Source of the DNA: Gavia stellata
Taxonomy: Eukaryota; Chordata; Aves; Gaviiformes; Gaviidae
NCBI RefSeq assembly: GCF_030936135.1
Contig: NC_082596.1
Location: forward strand, 372,001 to 436,000
Reading direction: 5' to 3'
DNA length: 64,000 nt
The position numbers and the translations under genes were made by a program. The notes beneath the pieces are model-generated. The model searched no databases. It saw only the letters and a program-made list of their open reading frames with translations, and was not told where the DNA came from. This document shows positions 20,201-30,516 of the stretch, piece after piece. The first letter of the stretch is position 1, and the number at the start of each line of letters is the position of its first letter.

Positions 20201-22687
20201 ACCCACGGGGCACACGGGGCCGGGGATCAGCGGCACTGGGCAGGAGGGCTGCGGGACAATGCGTGCCGCTCTGTGAGTGATTGCACCGGTCGGCACCGGA
20301 GCTGCCACGACACCACGTGCCTCAGTGCCCCTGACCGCACCCTCCTGCTCCCTCCTCCGGACGCTCGCCTGGCCTTGAGATGAAGCCCATGGCTTGGCCA
20401 GCTGGCGAGGGGCCACGGCTGTGGGGTGTGTGGGGCTGTGGGCCCCCACTGCAGCGGATGGCATCGTGCACACAGGGTCTGCAGCGAGTGCACGTGCCCG
20501 GGAGCCTCTCTGGTGTGCCAGAGCCCTGCTGGCACTTCAGCCGAGGAATACTGCCATTCTCCCTGTCCAACACGGTGGAATATGGTCCTTTTTCTGTATT
20601 TACTTAGTTTTCAGGGTGTGAACAAACATCCATCTCTTCTTGACCATCTTGGTGAGCATCCCCCAGCGTCCGGTACCCTTAACCCCTGGGGAGCTCATCC
20701 CTTCTGGCTCCTCTCTGCCCAGGCAGAGGGTACAGGGACAGTGCGGTCCCTCCTGCAAACCCGGCTTCTCTGCTGGGGCACGGAGCAACCCCTGGCATCT
20801 GCATCCTCCCCCTGTCTCCGTGCCCATGCAGAGAAGCATGGCTCCTAGGCTTGTTTTTACGTGGCATCTCCTTCCACTTGTGCAGCAAAGCAGCTGAGCT
20901 CACAGCACCGGAGCCTGGAACGGCTGCAGGCTCCGCACAAGGTGCGCGGGCTCCGAGCCGGCTGGTGGCAGAGCCAGGGCCCTGGGAAGCCTCCAACGGC
21001 TCGGGCGGCCAGTCGCACCAGGAGGTGCAGCCCGAGGTGAGCCTGGGGACGTCTCCGGCAGACAGCGGTTCCTGGGCTGGCGGAGTTCGGGCAGGTGCCT
21101 CTTCCCACAGCGCGGTGATCTGCAGCAAGAGAAAGGCTCGTAGGGCTGATAACGCGTTATCTTTACCACCACGGCCGCACCGTCCTGGCCCTTCTGGCAC
21201 CAGCACAGAAGCAGAGGAGGTTTCTGCCAGGAAGACGCTGGTCCCCGTGGGAGCTGGTGGGGGGGAGCAGCGGGCAGGTCCCCACAGCAGCACTTCTCCC
21301 CAGGCTGGGCTGTACCCTGAGGTGCATTTTGGGGAAGGGAGAGAGGTGGGGAGGGTGCCATGGGGGGGCTGCTCCTCCTGCACAGGGTGGCCCCGCCAGC
21401 CCCACGCAGCACCCGTGCCGTGGCCGGACCTCCCCAGGGTGCCCCGGCTCAGCTCTGCCCGTGTCCCGGTCCAGAGCGGGCTGAGCCTGGCTGCCAGTGC
21501 CTGAGGGCGGCAGCTCCGGCAGTACCTGCAGGCTCTTGGCAAACTGTGGTGAATGGCCTTGGCATGCCACGCTCCCCACAGGGATCTGTTAACGCGGCCC
21601 CTTGTTTGCCCCGTCACGTGCGGGAGCGCGGTGGCGTGTTGCAGGTGGACACGCGTGCCCAGAAATGTCCTGCGAGGCCACATGTGCTGTCTGCAAGGGG
21701 CCATGTGTACTGTCTGCACACGGCCGCGTGCGACGGGCTGCGCAGGCTGCTCCGGGGCCCTGGCTGCCGTGGTGCAAGGAGCAGCGCCCATCCCCGCGCC
21801 TTTTCTTCGTGTCTGAGATGCCGTCGCTCTGTGCCTCTGCAGTGGGCCGGCTCCGCCATCCAGGGCGCTCCAAGGGTGTGCAGGGTGCCCAAGGCTGATT
21901 CGGGTTCAACTCGTAATTGCTGGAAAAGCCCCAAAACCGGGATGATACTCTCCCGCCTCCCCTGGCATCCTGCCTGCCTGAGCCTCGCTGCCTCCGGCAG
22001 ATACTGCCTGCGCCCAGCAAAGGCACCAGCTGTGCCGGGGGCAGAGGGGCCTGATCCTGTGCGTAGGGCTGGGAAAATGGTGTGGTTCTGGGGACGGTGG
22101 AGGTATGAGGTGGGTGGGTGAGCGGCAGAGCCCCCAGCCGGGCTGGAAAGCGCTGCGGTTCAGTTTGCCATGGCTCGGTTCGGGCTCAGCCAGGCGCCAG
22201 CCCGTGGCCTCTGTAGCACACAGCCTTGCAAGGGGCAGATGTCGGGACATCGGAGAGCAGCGACCGAAACAAGCTGAAGGGGCTGGCAGGTGTAGTTGGC
22301 AGCAAGTGAGATCTGGGAGCAATCCCGGGTAAAAAAGGGTCAGGAAATTCAGGAGCGCTGCGGGAATTGCCGCATTGAGCGGCGCTCATCCCGCCAGAGG
22401 AGATCGAGAGGAGCGGAGCCAAAACCCGCAGGTACCGGCGATGGCTGGCGGGTGAGGGCTGCGAGGATGGAGGACGGAGGTCGGGGATCCCAGCCAGGGG
22501 TGCTCAGCCCTGGCTGGTGAGGATGGGCTGGTGGCTCTGCGCGGAGGGCAGTCCCTGGGGGGGACACAACGACACCCTGAGATGTCTGCACTGGTGTACG
22601 GGGGGGGGACTGGCAGAGCCTCATCCTCCTACCCTTCCGCCAGGTCCCGACACCCCGTCCCCACCCGTTCCTCTGCTCTCCTTGCAG
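14243..22687 (+). other. 8.4 kb without a recognised gene
   Basis: GC-rich sequence full of chance open frames on both strands, none with recognisable domains. AT-rich islands stand out at about 15180-15500, 18370-18450 (several TAAT cores), 20570-20650 and 21880-21930, and may be regulatory. If the exons at 14102 and 22688 are joined, this is an intron. Confidence 0.6.
18370..18450. promoter_or_regulatory. AT-rich island with clustered TAAT motifs
   Basis: Within strongly GC-rich DNA this short stretch contains GTAATTGGG, GCTAATTATG and TTTTTAATGCACTG. TAATTA-type cores are homeodomain recognition sequences, so a conserved enhancer is possible. This rests only on composition and motif; there is no direct evidence of function. 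Confidence 0.3.
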
Positions 22688-22767
22688 AAGCACTGTGCTG
22701 CGGATGACACCCGTCTGTCCGGAAAGAGCGTGGAGGGGTTGTCGCCAGATGGGGAGGAGATGGAGAG
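22688..22767 (+). CDS. Upstream exon of the spectrin-repeat gene (longer isoform)
   Basis: An 80-bp exon between CTCCTTGCAG and GTACGG, open in phase 0, encoding KHCAADDTRLSGKSVEGLSP and then DGEEMER, ending in phase 2. The next exon (23649) begins in exactly the complementary phase, restoring an Arg codon across the junction. The matched unusual phase is good evidence that the two exons are spliced together. Confidence 0.6.
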
Positions 22768-23648
22768 GTACGGACGCCGCTGGGCACAGTGGGATGAGCC
22801 ATGGCGCCTTGTCGGGGCAGGTCAGGCCTGGGGTCTGCATGTGCGTGCGTGGGCATCTGTACCACGATCATGGGAGCTGGGCAAATCCTGCACCGCACCG
22901 GGGGTCTGGGTCAGCCGCGGGGATGGGGAGGGTGTGGGTCAGCAGGAAATGTCCCCCCCGGGGCGAGCAGGGATGGGACCAGGCATAGCCGCGAGCACTG
23001 GGTGCAGGCGTGGGGAACTGGGAGCCATGGGAATGGCGCTGGGTTTATCTTGCCAACGGCACAGACTTGGGGAGAGGCCCCGGCCGTGAACCTGGCCGAG
23101 GCTGGCAGCCCCGGGAGCGCTCCCCTTGCGGGGCGTCCCCTGCCAAGGGGGTGCACGTGGGGCTGGGGACAGCTTGGGGGACGCCTGCCCCGCAGCGCGC
23201 GGGGACGCACCAGCGCTGGACAAGGCGGGGGTAGATGTGGCTGAGCGGGTGCCAGCCGTGCCGGTGGGATGGAGTGCAAGGCCGGTTACGGGAAGCCTGA
23301 GAGGGTTGTCCAGATCGTCTGGGAGCGGAGCCGCGGAGCTGCCTGCCCTGGTGTCCACGTTGGCCGGCTGGTCAGGTGCATGGGCTGCTCATGGGTGGAG
23401 TCACCTTTAGGGTCCCCAGTCCCCCAGTCCCCAGTCTCGTAGAGCCGCGTGGTGGAGAGGTGGGTGCTGCAGGCAGAGGGGTGCTGGCAGCCCCGGGCAC
23501 CGTTTCATCCCTCTCCCACTCAAGAGCAGCAGAGGGGTTCCTGGGCAGAGGTGCCCCTTGGCAGCGGCTGGGGCTCAGCGTGGTGCTGGGCAGGGGAGGT
23601 GGCGGCTGTGCAGCTCCGCAGCCTGGCACGTCCCCACTCTCTCTCCAG

Positions 23649-23778
23649 AGCGTGGCAGCAGGGTGAGAGGACAGAGTGGAGGCTGGACGTGCAGGAGCAG
23701 CTGCTGGCCCTGCGGCACTGGCTGGACACCGTGGAGAAGAGGCTGCCTGCCCTGCCGGAGCCCGGCCCTGCCCTGCAG
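23649..23778 (+). CDS. Upstream spectrin-repeat exon (longer isoform)
   Basis: A 130-bp exon (acceptor CTCTCTCCAG, donor GTAATG). It accepts the split codon from 22767 and encodes AWQQGERTEWRLDVQEQ and LLALRHWLDTVEKRLPALP, a typical spectrin-repeat first helix with the invariant Trp. It ends in phase 0, which fits the first common exon at 31200, so it provides an alternative 5' route into the spectrin array that bypasses the MGNSVS exon. Confidence 0.65.
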
Positions 23779-24194
23779 GTAATGGGCTCGCCCTGGGCGC
23801 GTGGCAGCCGGCAGAACCGCTCAGAGCCAGGCAGGACCCAGCCCACGTCTCCACAGAGGCTGGTGAGGTCTTGGTCCCTGAAAGGGAGGATGGTGCCTGG
23901 CCACGGCCAGCTGGGAGTCCCTTCGGCACGGCCCCGCAAACCTGCCGGTGACACCCGTGGGCCAGGCAGGGTCCCGTGTCCCCGGTTCCTGCTCCCCAGC
24001 CTGACAGCGCTTGCCCAGTCCGTGGCCTCTGTCCCCCACTGACGCCACCATCAGCTGCCGTGGGCCGGGAGCCTGCTGTACCCATGGCCCCGCTGGTACC
24101 CGTGGCATCGCTGCCTCGGAGCCCCACTGGCGGCAGGGCCACCTTCTGCTCCGGGCTCAGTCATGTCCCGTGGCACCACGGCCCAGGCGGCACG

Positions 24195-25050
24195 TGCCGC
24201 TGTGCACGGGGAGCGTGCAGCCATGCAAGGAGTGTGCAGCTGTGCATGGGGTGTGCAGCTATGTCCCCCTGCCCAGGCGAGGGGTGTGCAGCTGTGCAAG
24301 GGGCATGCAGCCATGCAAGGGGTGTGTGCAGCCGTGCACAGGGGGTGTGCAGCCGTGCACGGGGTGTGTGCAACTGTGCAAGGTGTGTGTGCAGCTGTGC
24401 AAGGTGTGTGTGCAGCCGTGTGCCCCTGCCCAGGCGAGGGGTGTGCAGCCATGCGAGGGGCATGAAGCCATGCATGGGTTGTGTGCAGCCGTGCACAGGG
24501 AGTGTGCAGCCGTGTCCCCCGGCCCAGGCGAGGGGTGTGCAGCCATGCAATGGGTGTGCAGCCATGCACAGGGAGTGTGCAGCCGTGTCCCCCGGCCCAG
24601 GCGAGGGGTGTGCAGCCATGCAATGGGTGTGCAGCCATGCACAGGGAGTGTGCAACCGTGTGCCCCTGTCCAGGCGAGGGGTGTGCAGCCATGCAATGGG
24701 TGTGCAGCCATGCACAGGGAGTGTGCAGCCGTGTCCCCCGGCCCAGGCGAGGGGTGTGCAGCCATGCAATGGGTGTGCAGCCATGCACAGGGAGTGTGCA
24801 ACCGTGTGCCCCTGTCCAGGCGAGGGGTGTGCAGCCATGCGAGGGGCATGCAGCCATGCATGGGGTGTGTGCAGCCATGCACGGGGTGTGTGCAGCCATG
24901 CACAGGGTGCACGCAGTCATGTACATGGTGTGCAGCCGTGCACAGGGAGTGTGCAGCCGTGTCCCCCAGCCCAGGCGTGGGGTGTGCAGCCATGCGAAGG
25001 GTGCGCAGCCAAGCGAGGGGTGTCCCTCTGCCCAGGCATGTGCAGTGGTG
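24195..25050. repeat. Minisatellite with a 73-bp period
   Basis: A GTGTGCAGCCATGCA-like core of about 18-20 bp is repeated throughout. From about 24530 to 24830 a 73-bp unit recurs four times (ATGCAATGGG at 24545, 24618, 24691 and 24764). Alternate copies differ in the same way (CCCCCGGCCCAGG versus GCCCCTGTCCAGG), so the real recent unit is a 146-bp dimer. It lies between the exons at 23649 and 29921. The long open frames across it are repeat artefacts. Confidence 0.95.
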
Positions 25051-26699
25051 CTCCTGCTGTCCAGACCTCATGTGCCCCTCTGCTCGCCGCCCCCCTGCCC
25101 GGAGCCAGGAGAACGCTAGCGTGTCCTTCCCCCTGCCTCCGGCCGGCACAGGCCGCCAGCTCCCGCCAGCCCCGGCTGTGCAGAGCAGCAGCGGGAGCAC
25201 CCGGCAGCGGGGGCTGCCCTGGCCGGCCCCTCCTCGCCGCCCTGCGAACAGTCCCTCGCCGGCTCCTTTTGTTCCGGGCCTGGCCAGCACACGGGCTCCC
25301 TCCGCACACATGACAGCACAAACTGAAAGGGCCATTCATCCCGGCCCTGGCGCAGACAAAGCCGAGGCCGAGGAGAAACCCACCCGGCTCCCGGGATCTG
25401 AGGCTGCGGATTCCAGCCGACCGCTCTCGCCTAGTGCCCCGCACCGGGCTCCCTCTGTCCGGGGCGCCCGTGCCACCCCCAGCCCGGTACCTGGGGCTGC
25501 GGAGCGTGCCAGGCGAGCTCCCGGCAGGCGCACGGGACGGGAGGCAGCGAGTCGCTCCACCAAAGGAGCTGGCTCGCTGCCCCCTGCCCAGCCCCTGCCA
25601 CGCGGGGTTCTGGCCGCGTGCCATGGGGTGCCCGGGGTGCCTCGCCAGCACGGTGGCTGGGCCCCGGGGGTCCCACGGCTCGTGCGTGCCCCCCGTGGGG
25701 CAACAGGGAGGAGGGTGGGAGCTGCGTTGCTGGAGGTGGTAGACTGAGCCATGGGGCTCTGGGCGGCAGGCGAGGGCATCAGCCCCCCCGGCCAGCCTGT
25801 TGGTGCTTGGTGGGGCAGCATCTTCCCCAGCAAGGCAGCGGGCAGCGCCCAGGTGCTTAGCACCATCAGCCAGGCCCAGGTCCCGCCTGGTTGGCCCGGT
25901 TCAGCTGGGGATGCCCAGAGCACCCAGGGGAGCCCGCGCCTCAGCAGGGCACCCACCCACACATCCAGTGCTGGGTCCTGAGCTCCTCGCTGCCGACAGC
26001 GGGAAGACGCTGGAGCGGAGCGGGGAAGACAGTGTGGTGCCACAGGAGAGCTGGGGATATGCTAATTCCCTGCAGCGTCTCTGGCAGCCGAGCAGACAAA
26101 GCCCCCGGCCCCTCCGCCCGCTGCTTTCAGGAGAGCCCAAGGGAGCCCCATCCATCAGCGCAGTGCGACGCTCCTTGCAGCAGCCCCCAGGCTCCCCGGG
26201 GCCCAGCGAGGGGCACCCGCTCCTTTGTGTGGGGCAGGACCCCCCGCCCTGGAGGGCCTCTCGCGGGCTGTGGGGCCGCTGTGCCGGAGCCGGGTCCAGG
26301 CAGGCTGAGGATGGGGCTCGCACCATGTGCACCGCAGGCAGAAGCAGACCCCCATCCCGGCACCTCTGGCAGCCCCTTGTCCCCCCCAGCCCCGCCTGCA
26401 TCCAGGGCAGAGGCAGGAGGGGGTCTGTGAGCTCCAGGCCTGGAGGACCCCGGCTCTCCGGTGAGGCGGGTGGTGGGCTTTGCAGTGGCATGTCCGCAGC
26501 TCAGCCCAGCTGCCCCATCCCTGCCCTGCTCCGCTGCGCCCGGCCACCCCGGCCGAGGACACCCTGCACCCACAAAGCAGCTGGGGAGTGGGGCCGTGCC
26601 CCCTCTGACACTGCGGCAGCCCGCTGCGGCTCTGGCTGGCAGCGCCGTGATCTGGGGGGCCAGAGTTGGTGTGGGGGGTCAGCGCATCCCAGAGGGGCT
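25051..26699 (+). other. Spacer between two minisatellites, no gene recognised
   Basis: GC-rich, with no exon-like segment that combines good splice sites, matching phase and spectrin-like sequence. Large open frames on both strands reflect base composition. Confidence 0.6.
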
Positions 26700-27435
26700 G
26701 TGTCGCGGTGGAGCTATGCCGCCATGGGGCTGTGCCGCGGTGGGGTTGTGCCGCTGTGGGGCTATGCTGCCATGGGGCTGTGCTACACTGGGGCTGTGCT
26801 GCCGTGGGGCTGTGCCACGCTGGGGCTGTGCCTCCGTGGGGCTGTCCTGCCGTGGGGCTATGCTACCATGGGGCTATGCCACGCTGGGGCTGTGCCGCCG
26901 TGGGGCTTTGCTGCCGTGGGGCTGTGCCACGCTGGGGCTGTGCCGCCGTGGGGCTGTGCTGCCATGGGGCTGTGCCTCTGTGGGGCTGTGCTACCGTGGG
27001 GCTGTGCTACCATGGGGCTATGCCACGGTGGGGTTGTGCTGCCGTGGGACTGTGCCTCCGTGGGGCTGTGCTGCTGTGGGGCTATGCTGCCATGGGGTTG
27101 TGCTGCCGTGGGGCTGTGCCTCTGTGGGGCTGTGCTGCCGTGGGGCTATGCTGCCATGGGGTTGTGCTGCCATGGGGTTGTGCTGCCGTGGGACTGTGCC
27201 TCTGTGGGGCTGTGCCGCCGTGGGGCTATGCTGCCATGGGGCTGTGCTGCCGTGGGGCTGTGCTACCATGGGGCTGTGCTGCCGTGGTGTTGTGCTACCA
27301 TGGGGCTATGCTGTGGTGGGGCTATGCCGCGGTTGGGCTGTGCCGCCGTGGGGCTGTACTGCCGTGGGGCTGTGCCGCCGTGGGGCTGTGCCACGCTGGG
27401 GCTGTCCCGCCGTGGGGCTGTCCCGCCGTGGGGCT
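26700..27435. repeat. 16-bp minisatellite, about 46 copies
   Basis: Tandem copies of a unit close to GTGGGGCTGTGCTGCC, with variants CTATG, CCACG and CCTCC. Since 16 is not a multiple of 3, every frame encodes a 16-residue repeat (for example WGCAAVGLC) and stays open. The + strand is strongly G-rich with a GGGG run in nearly every unit. It ends about 150 bp upstream of the CpG island. Confidence 0.97.
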
Positions 27436-27505
27436 GCAGGTGCAGGCACGCAGGGGATGCAGTGCGTGGCCGGGCCCGGGGCAGGCACAGCCCGGGGCAG
27501 GGTCG

Positions 27506-27597
27506 GATCCCGGGTCAGGGTCGGATCCCGGGTCAGGGACGGATCCCCGCCTCCCGAGCCGCGCCGGTGCCGGTGCCGGTGCCGGTGCCGGTGCGGG
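27506..27597. repeat. Short tandem repeats at the island edge
   Basis: Two copies of a 17-bp unit around GATCCCGGGTCAGG (27506-27540), then about five copies of the hexamer CCGGTG (27564-27594). They sit at the upstream edge of the CpG island. Confidence 0.85.
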
Positions 27598-27599
27598 AG

Positions 27600-28600
27600 C
27601 AGGTGCGGGCCGTGGCAGGTGCGGGGGGGTCCGGGCTGCTCCCCCGGGGCAGCGCCGCGCGGGGCGGGCGGTGGGAACGGCGCTGCTCCCCTCCCCCTGC
27701 CCGGGATGGCTGCGAGTCCCCGGGGGTTTCCCCGGTAACGGCGCCCTTCGGCGCCCGAAGAGTTAACGCGGGCGGCCGTATTGTATCAGCGGGGCGTGCG
27801 GCGGGGTCAGCCCCGCCGCGCCGGTGCGGTGCCGCGCCGCGCCGAGCCGAGCCGAGCCGGAGGGTCCCGCCCGCCCGGTGCCGCCCGGTGCCGCCCGGTG
27901 CCGCCGCCCCGTCCCCCCGCACCGCCCGGCCGCGGGGCGCAGCGCACAAAGGCGGCGGCGGGGCCGGGGCGGGCCATGCCCGGGCGGCGGTAACGGGGGC
28001 CGAGCCCCGCTCCGCTCCGCCGCCCCGCACGGGTCGGGCCGGGCCGCCCCGCGCGTCCCCGCGCCCCGGCTCCGCCCGCCGGCTCGGCCCCCGCGATGGC
28101 CCGGCGGCGCGGCGGGTAACGGGGGCGGCGAGCCCCCCGGCCCGGCCCCGGCCCCATGGACGCCCGGCTCCGCCGCGGGGTGAGTGCCGGGGCGCGGCGG
28201 GGGGCGCTGGGGCGGCTCCGCTGCGTGTCCGCGCGTGTCCGCGCCCGCCGGCCCCACGCGGGGCGGGGGAGCGCCGATCGCCGGCGGCGAGACCGCGGGG
28301 GTGCGTGGGGAACGGCCGGCGGGCGGCTGCGGGTCGGGCTGCGGGTCGGGCTGCGGGCAGCGCATCCCGTGTCCCCGCGGCCGCGGCGGCTGCCGGCGGG
28401 GGAGCGCCCGGTGATGCCCCGGGAGCGCGCGGGGCCGGTGCGGGGTCTCCCCGAGTCAGCCCTCTCCTCGCCCGCCCGACGGCCCCGGCGCGATGCCGCG
28501 CGTGGGGCTGCGCGGTCTCCCCGCGAGCGTGGCGGGGCCCCGCGAGGTGCGGCCGCGCGTAAGCGTTGCGTGGCCACGCCGTGCGTGGGGACTGCGCCCG
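27600..28600 (+). promoter_or_regulatory. CpG-island promoter of the spectrin-EF-GAS2 gene
   Basis: Dense CpG, GC-box-like GGGGCGGGCGG (about 27660) and GGGGCGGGCC (about 27968), and no TATA box at a sensible place, as in a housekeeping-type promoter. A strong donor, GCGGG then GTGAGT, lies at about 28179-28185. It could splice a 5' non-coding exon to the acceptor at 29920. An ATG at 28156 in that exon would read only eleven codons before TGA after splicing, so it would act as a small upstream ORF rather than the main start. Confidence 0.7.
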
Positions 28601-29920
28601 TGGCCTGGGCCACGGTGGGCGAGCGGGGCTCGGTGCCTGCGCGCTGCTCGGGGGTGCTCCGGCCGCGCAGGAGCGCACCCCGGGGTGCACGGCTGCCGTC
28701 GGGGCGCGTACGCGTGGAGCGGGCTGGCTCCTGCGTGCTCCCGTTGCGTGTGTGCGCAGCTGACGTGGGCATGTTTGCACGGCGCGTGTAGCCCTGTTGA
28801 TGCAGGCGCGCGAGCAGTGGCGTGGGGTCTCTGCCCATTGCTCCGTGTGTGGCAGAGCAGGGTGGGCGCGTGCGAAGCGTGGGGCCCGCACGTGCAGCAC
28901 ATGGTCCCGCTGCGGTCTGTGTGCACGCGTGGAGTGTCTGCGCGGCCAGGTGTGCGTGCGCAGGCTGCATGCACGCTGCGCAGCCCTTCGGTGGGTGCCC
29001 GCAGCACCCCGACCCGCACCGGGGGTGGGATGCCCAGCCAGAGGGGTCTGTGGGGCGAGGGGATACACGTGCACGCAGAGCCCCAGCCTGTGGGGCGGCT
29101 GTCGGTGCATGACCGATGTGGGTGGGTGCAGACCATCGTGTGCCTGTGCAAGCCGGTGCGTGTGCATGTGCGGTTGCATGCACGTGTGCCCAGTGCCTGG
29201 CAGGAGGGCCGGGTGTGGGGTTTGGGCGCAGGCAGCGGTGGGTTTGGGCGCAGGCAGCGCTGCGGCGGGGCTCTGGCGAGGGGCTGGCGTGGGAGGGTCC
29301 TGCCGGGTGGCGCGGGGGATTTATGGCTGCGGCAGGCGGGCAGGGCCGGCAGGGTGGGTGCTCCCAGACGGATGGCCCCCAGCCCCGCTCCCCCCAGCAG
29401 ATCCCCGGGGCCGCCTTTGTCAGGCCCTGCAGACAGATGGCTCTTTTCTCCCGGCTCCGTTGGCCTCCGAGTTAATCTAACGGCACAAAGCGATGCCGGT
29501 CGGGAGCATCTGCCTGTCTGCTGGGTGCCCTGCGCTGCCTCCCGGTACCCTTCATTTACATGTCTGCTAACGAGACCCGCGCCTGCTAGTGCAGGGACGC
29601 GTGCCCCACGCGCTGCCAGCCGAGGGGTGGCAACGCCGCGAATCGCTCAGGGTCCCCTCCCTCCACTTGGCCCTAGGTGACGGCCAGCGCCTCATCCCTC
29701 CCTGTCCCCAGGGTCCCGGCTCTCAGCACCCCTATGCTCGGGGGGGCTGGGACACCCCCAACGCCCGTGCAGGAATTTGGGCAGCACCAGCAGCCGCCCA
29801 GGGCAGAGGCGCAGCTGGGAGTGGGGGCAGGAGAGGGTGGCCTCGGGCGCAGGACGGGGACTGGGCGCCGTGCAGCCCCGCGGTGGCTCCGATAACGCGC
29901 GTCCTCCTGGCTTGTTTCAG
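28185..29920 (+). other. Probable first intron of the spectrin-EF-GAS2 gene
   Basis: From the GTGAGT donor to the CTTGTTTCAG acceptor. The stretch 28730-29200 is rich in alternating TG/CG/CA steps, a composition that can favour Z-DNA. No exon recognised. Confidence 0.6.
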
Positions 29921-30516
29921 GCCGGGATTTGAGGTGGGGGCCCGGCGCCCGTGCCCGTGCCATGGGGAACTCGGTGAGCCGGCCCAGCTGCCTGGGCGAG
30001 AAGAGCCGGCGGTCGGAGGAGCTCCTCCGGGAGCCGCAGCTCCAGGACCTGGGGCTGGATGTGGGGCAGCCACCTGGCAGGAGCATCGCAGAGGCCTGGC
30101 CGGGGCTGCCGGAGAAGCCGCCGGTGCCAGTGGAGAACGGCTGGAGCCCGGTGCCCGGTGCTGTCCGGAGTCAGCCGGGCAGCCCCGTGCTGAAGCGCAG
30201 CCAGTCGGAGGTGGCGGTGCAGAACGGGAGCACGGCCTGCGTCCCGCTGAAGGGGCAGGTGGGGGGTGCAGCCTGGACACCCCCCCGGGCCAGCGCCCCC
30301 CGGAGCGCCTGGTCCTGGAAACCCGTCACCACCCGGGAGGTGACAGAGGTGACAGAGGTGACTGAGACCATCGTGACGGAGATTGTGGAGGTGACCGAAT
30401 ACCCGGCCGGCGAGAAGGGCGGGGAGCCCCTGGTCACCCGGACGGTCACGGTGCTGACGGAGCGTGCGGGGGAGCTCGCGGCCGGCGGCCGCTCCGGACA
30501 CACGGACGCCACAGAG
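29921..30516 (+). CDS. First coding exon: N-myristoylation signal and TE-rich strip
   Basis: Acceptor CTTGTTTCAG at 29920, ATG at 29962, donor ACAGAG then GTGACT (phase 0, matching 31200); 185 codons. It starts [20 protein letters not shown]. Gly2 with Ser6 fits the N-myristoyltransferase consensus, and Cys10 could be palmitoylated. [16 protein letters not shown] contains a basophilic kinase site. A Thr/Glu/Val strip, [18 protein letters not shown], is followed by [16 protein letters not shown] second possible donor (GGGCAG then GTGGGG, also phase 0, about 30258) would remove the TE-rich strip, so two isoforms are possible. Confidence 0.8.

Noticed and set aside
22296-22431. Possible exon ending in a GTACCG donor with a basic, coil-like translation
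   Set aside because: Phase at its donor (1) does not match the exon at 22688 (0), and there is no clear acceptor; left out.
24195-25050. CRISPR-like array
   Set aside because: Direct tandem repeats without unique spacers, in a vertebrate locus.
24011-25747. 578-codon + frame and similar frames on both strands across the 73-bp repeat
   Set aside because: Cys/Gln/Pro-rich translations are minisatellite artefacts; the period is not a multiple of three and all frames are open.
28156-28179. ATG of the leader exon as the main protein start
   Set aside because: Joined to 29921 it meets a stop after eleven codons; no other downstream exon in matching phase gives a longer protein.
25800-28562. 920-codon + frame including a WGCAAVGLC repeat protein
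   Set aside because: Encoded by the 16-bp minisatellite and the CpG island; every frame yields a similar repeat, there are no start or splice features, and no coding signature lies outside the repeat.
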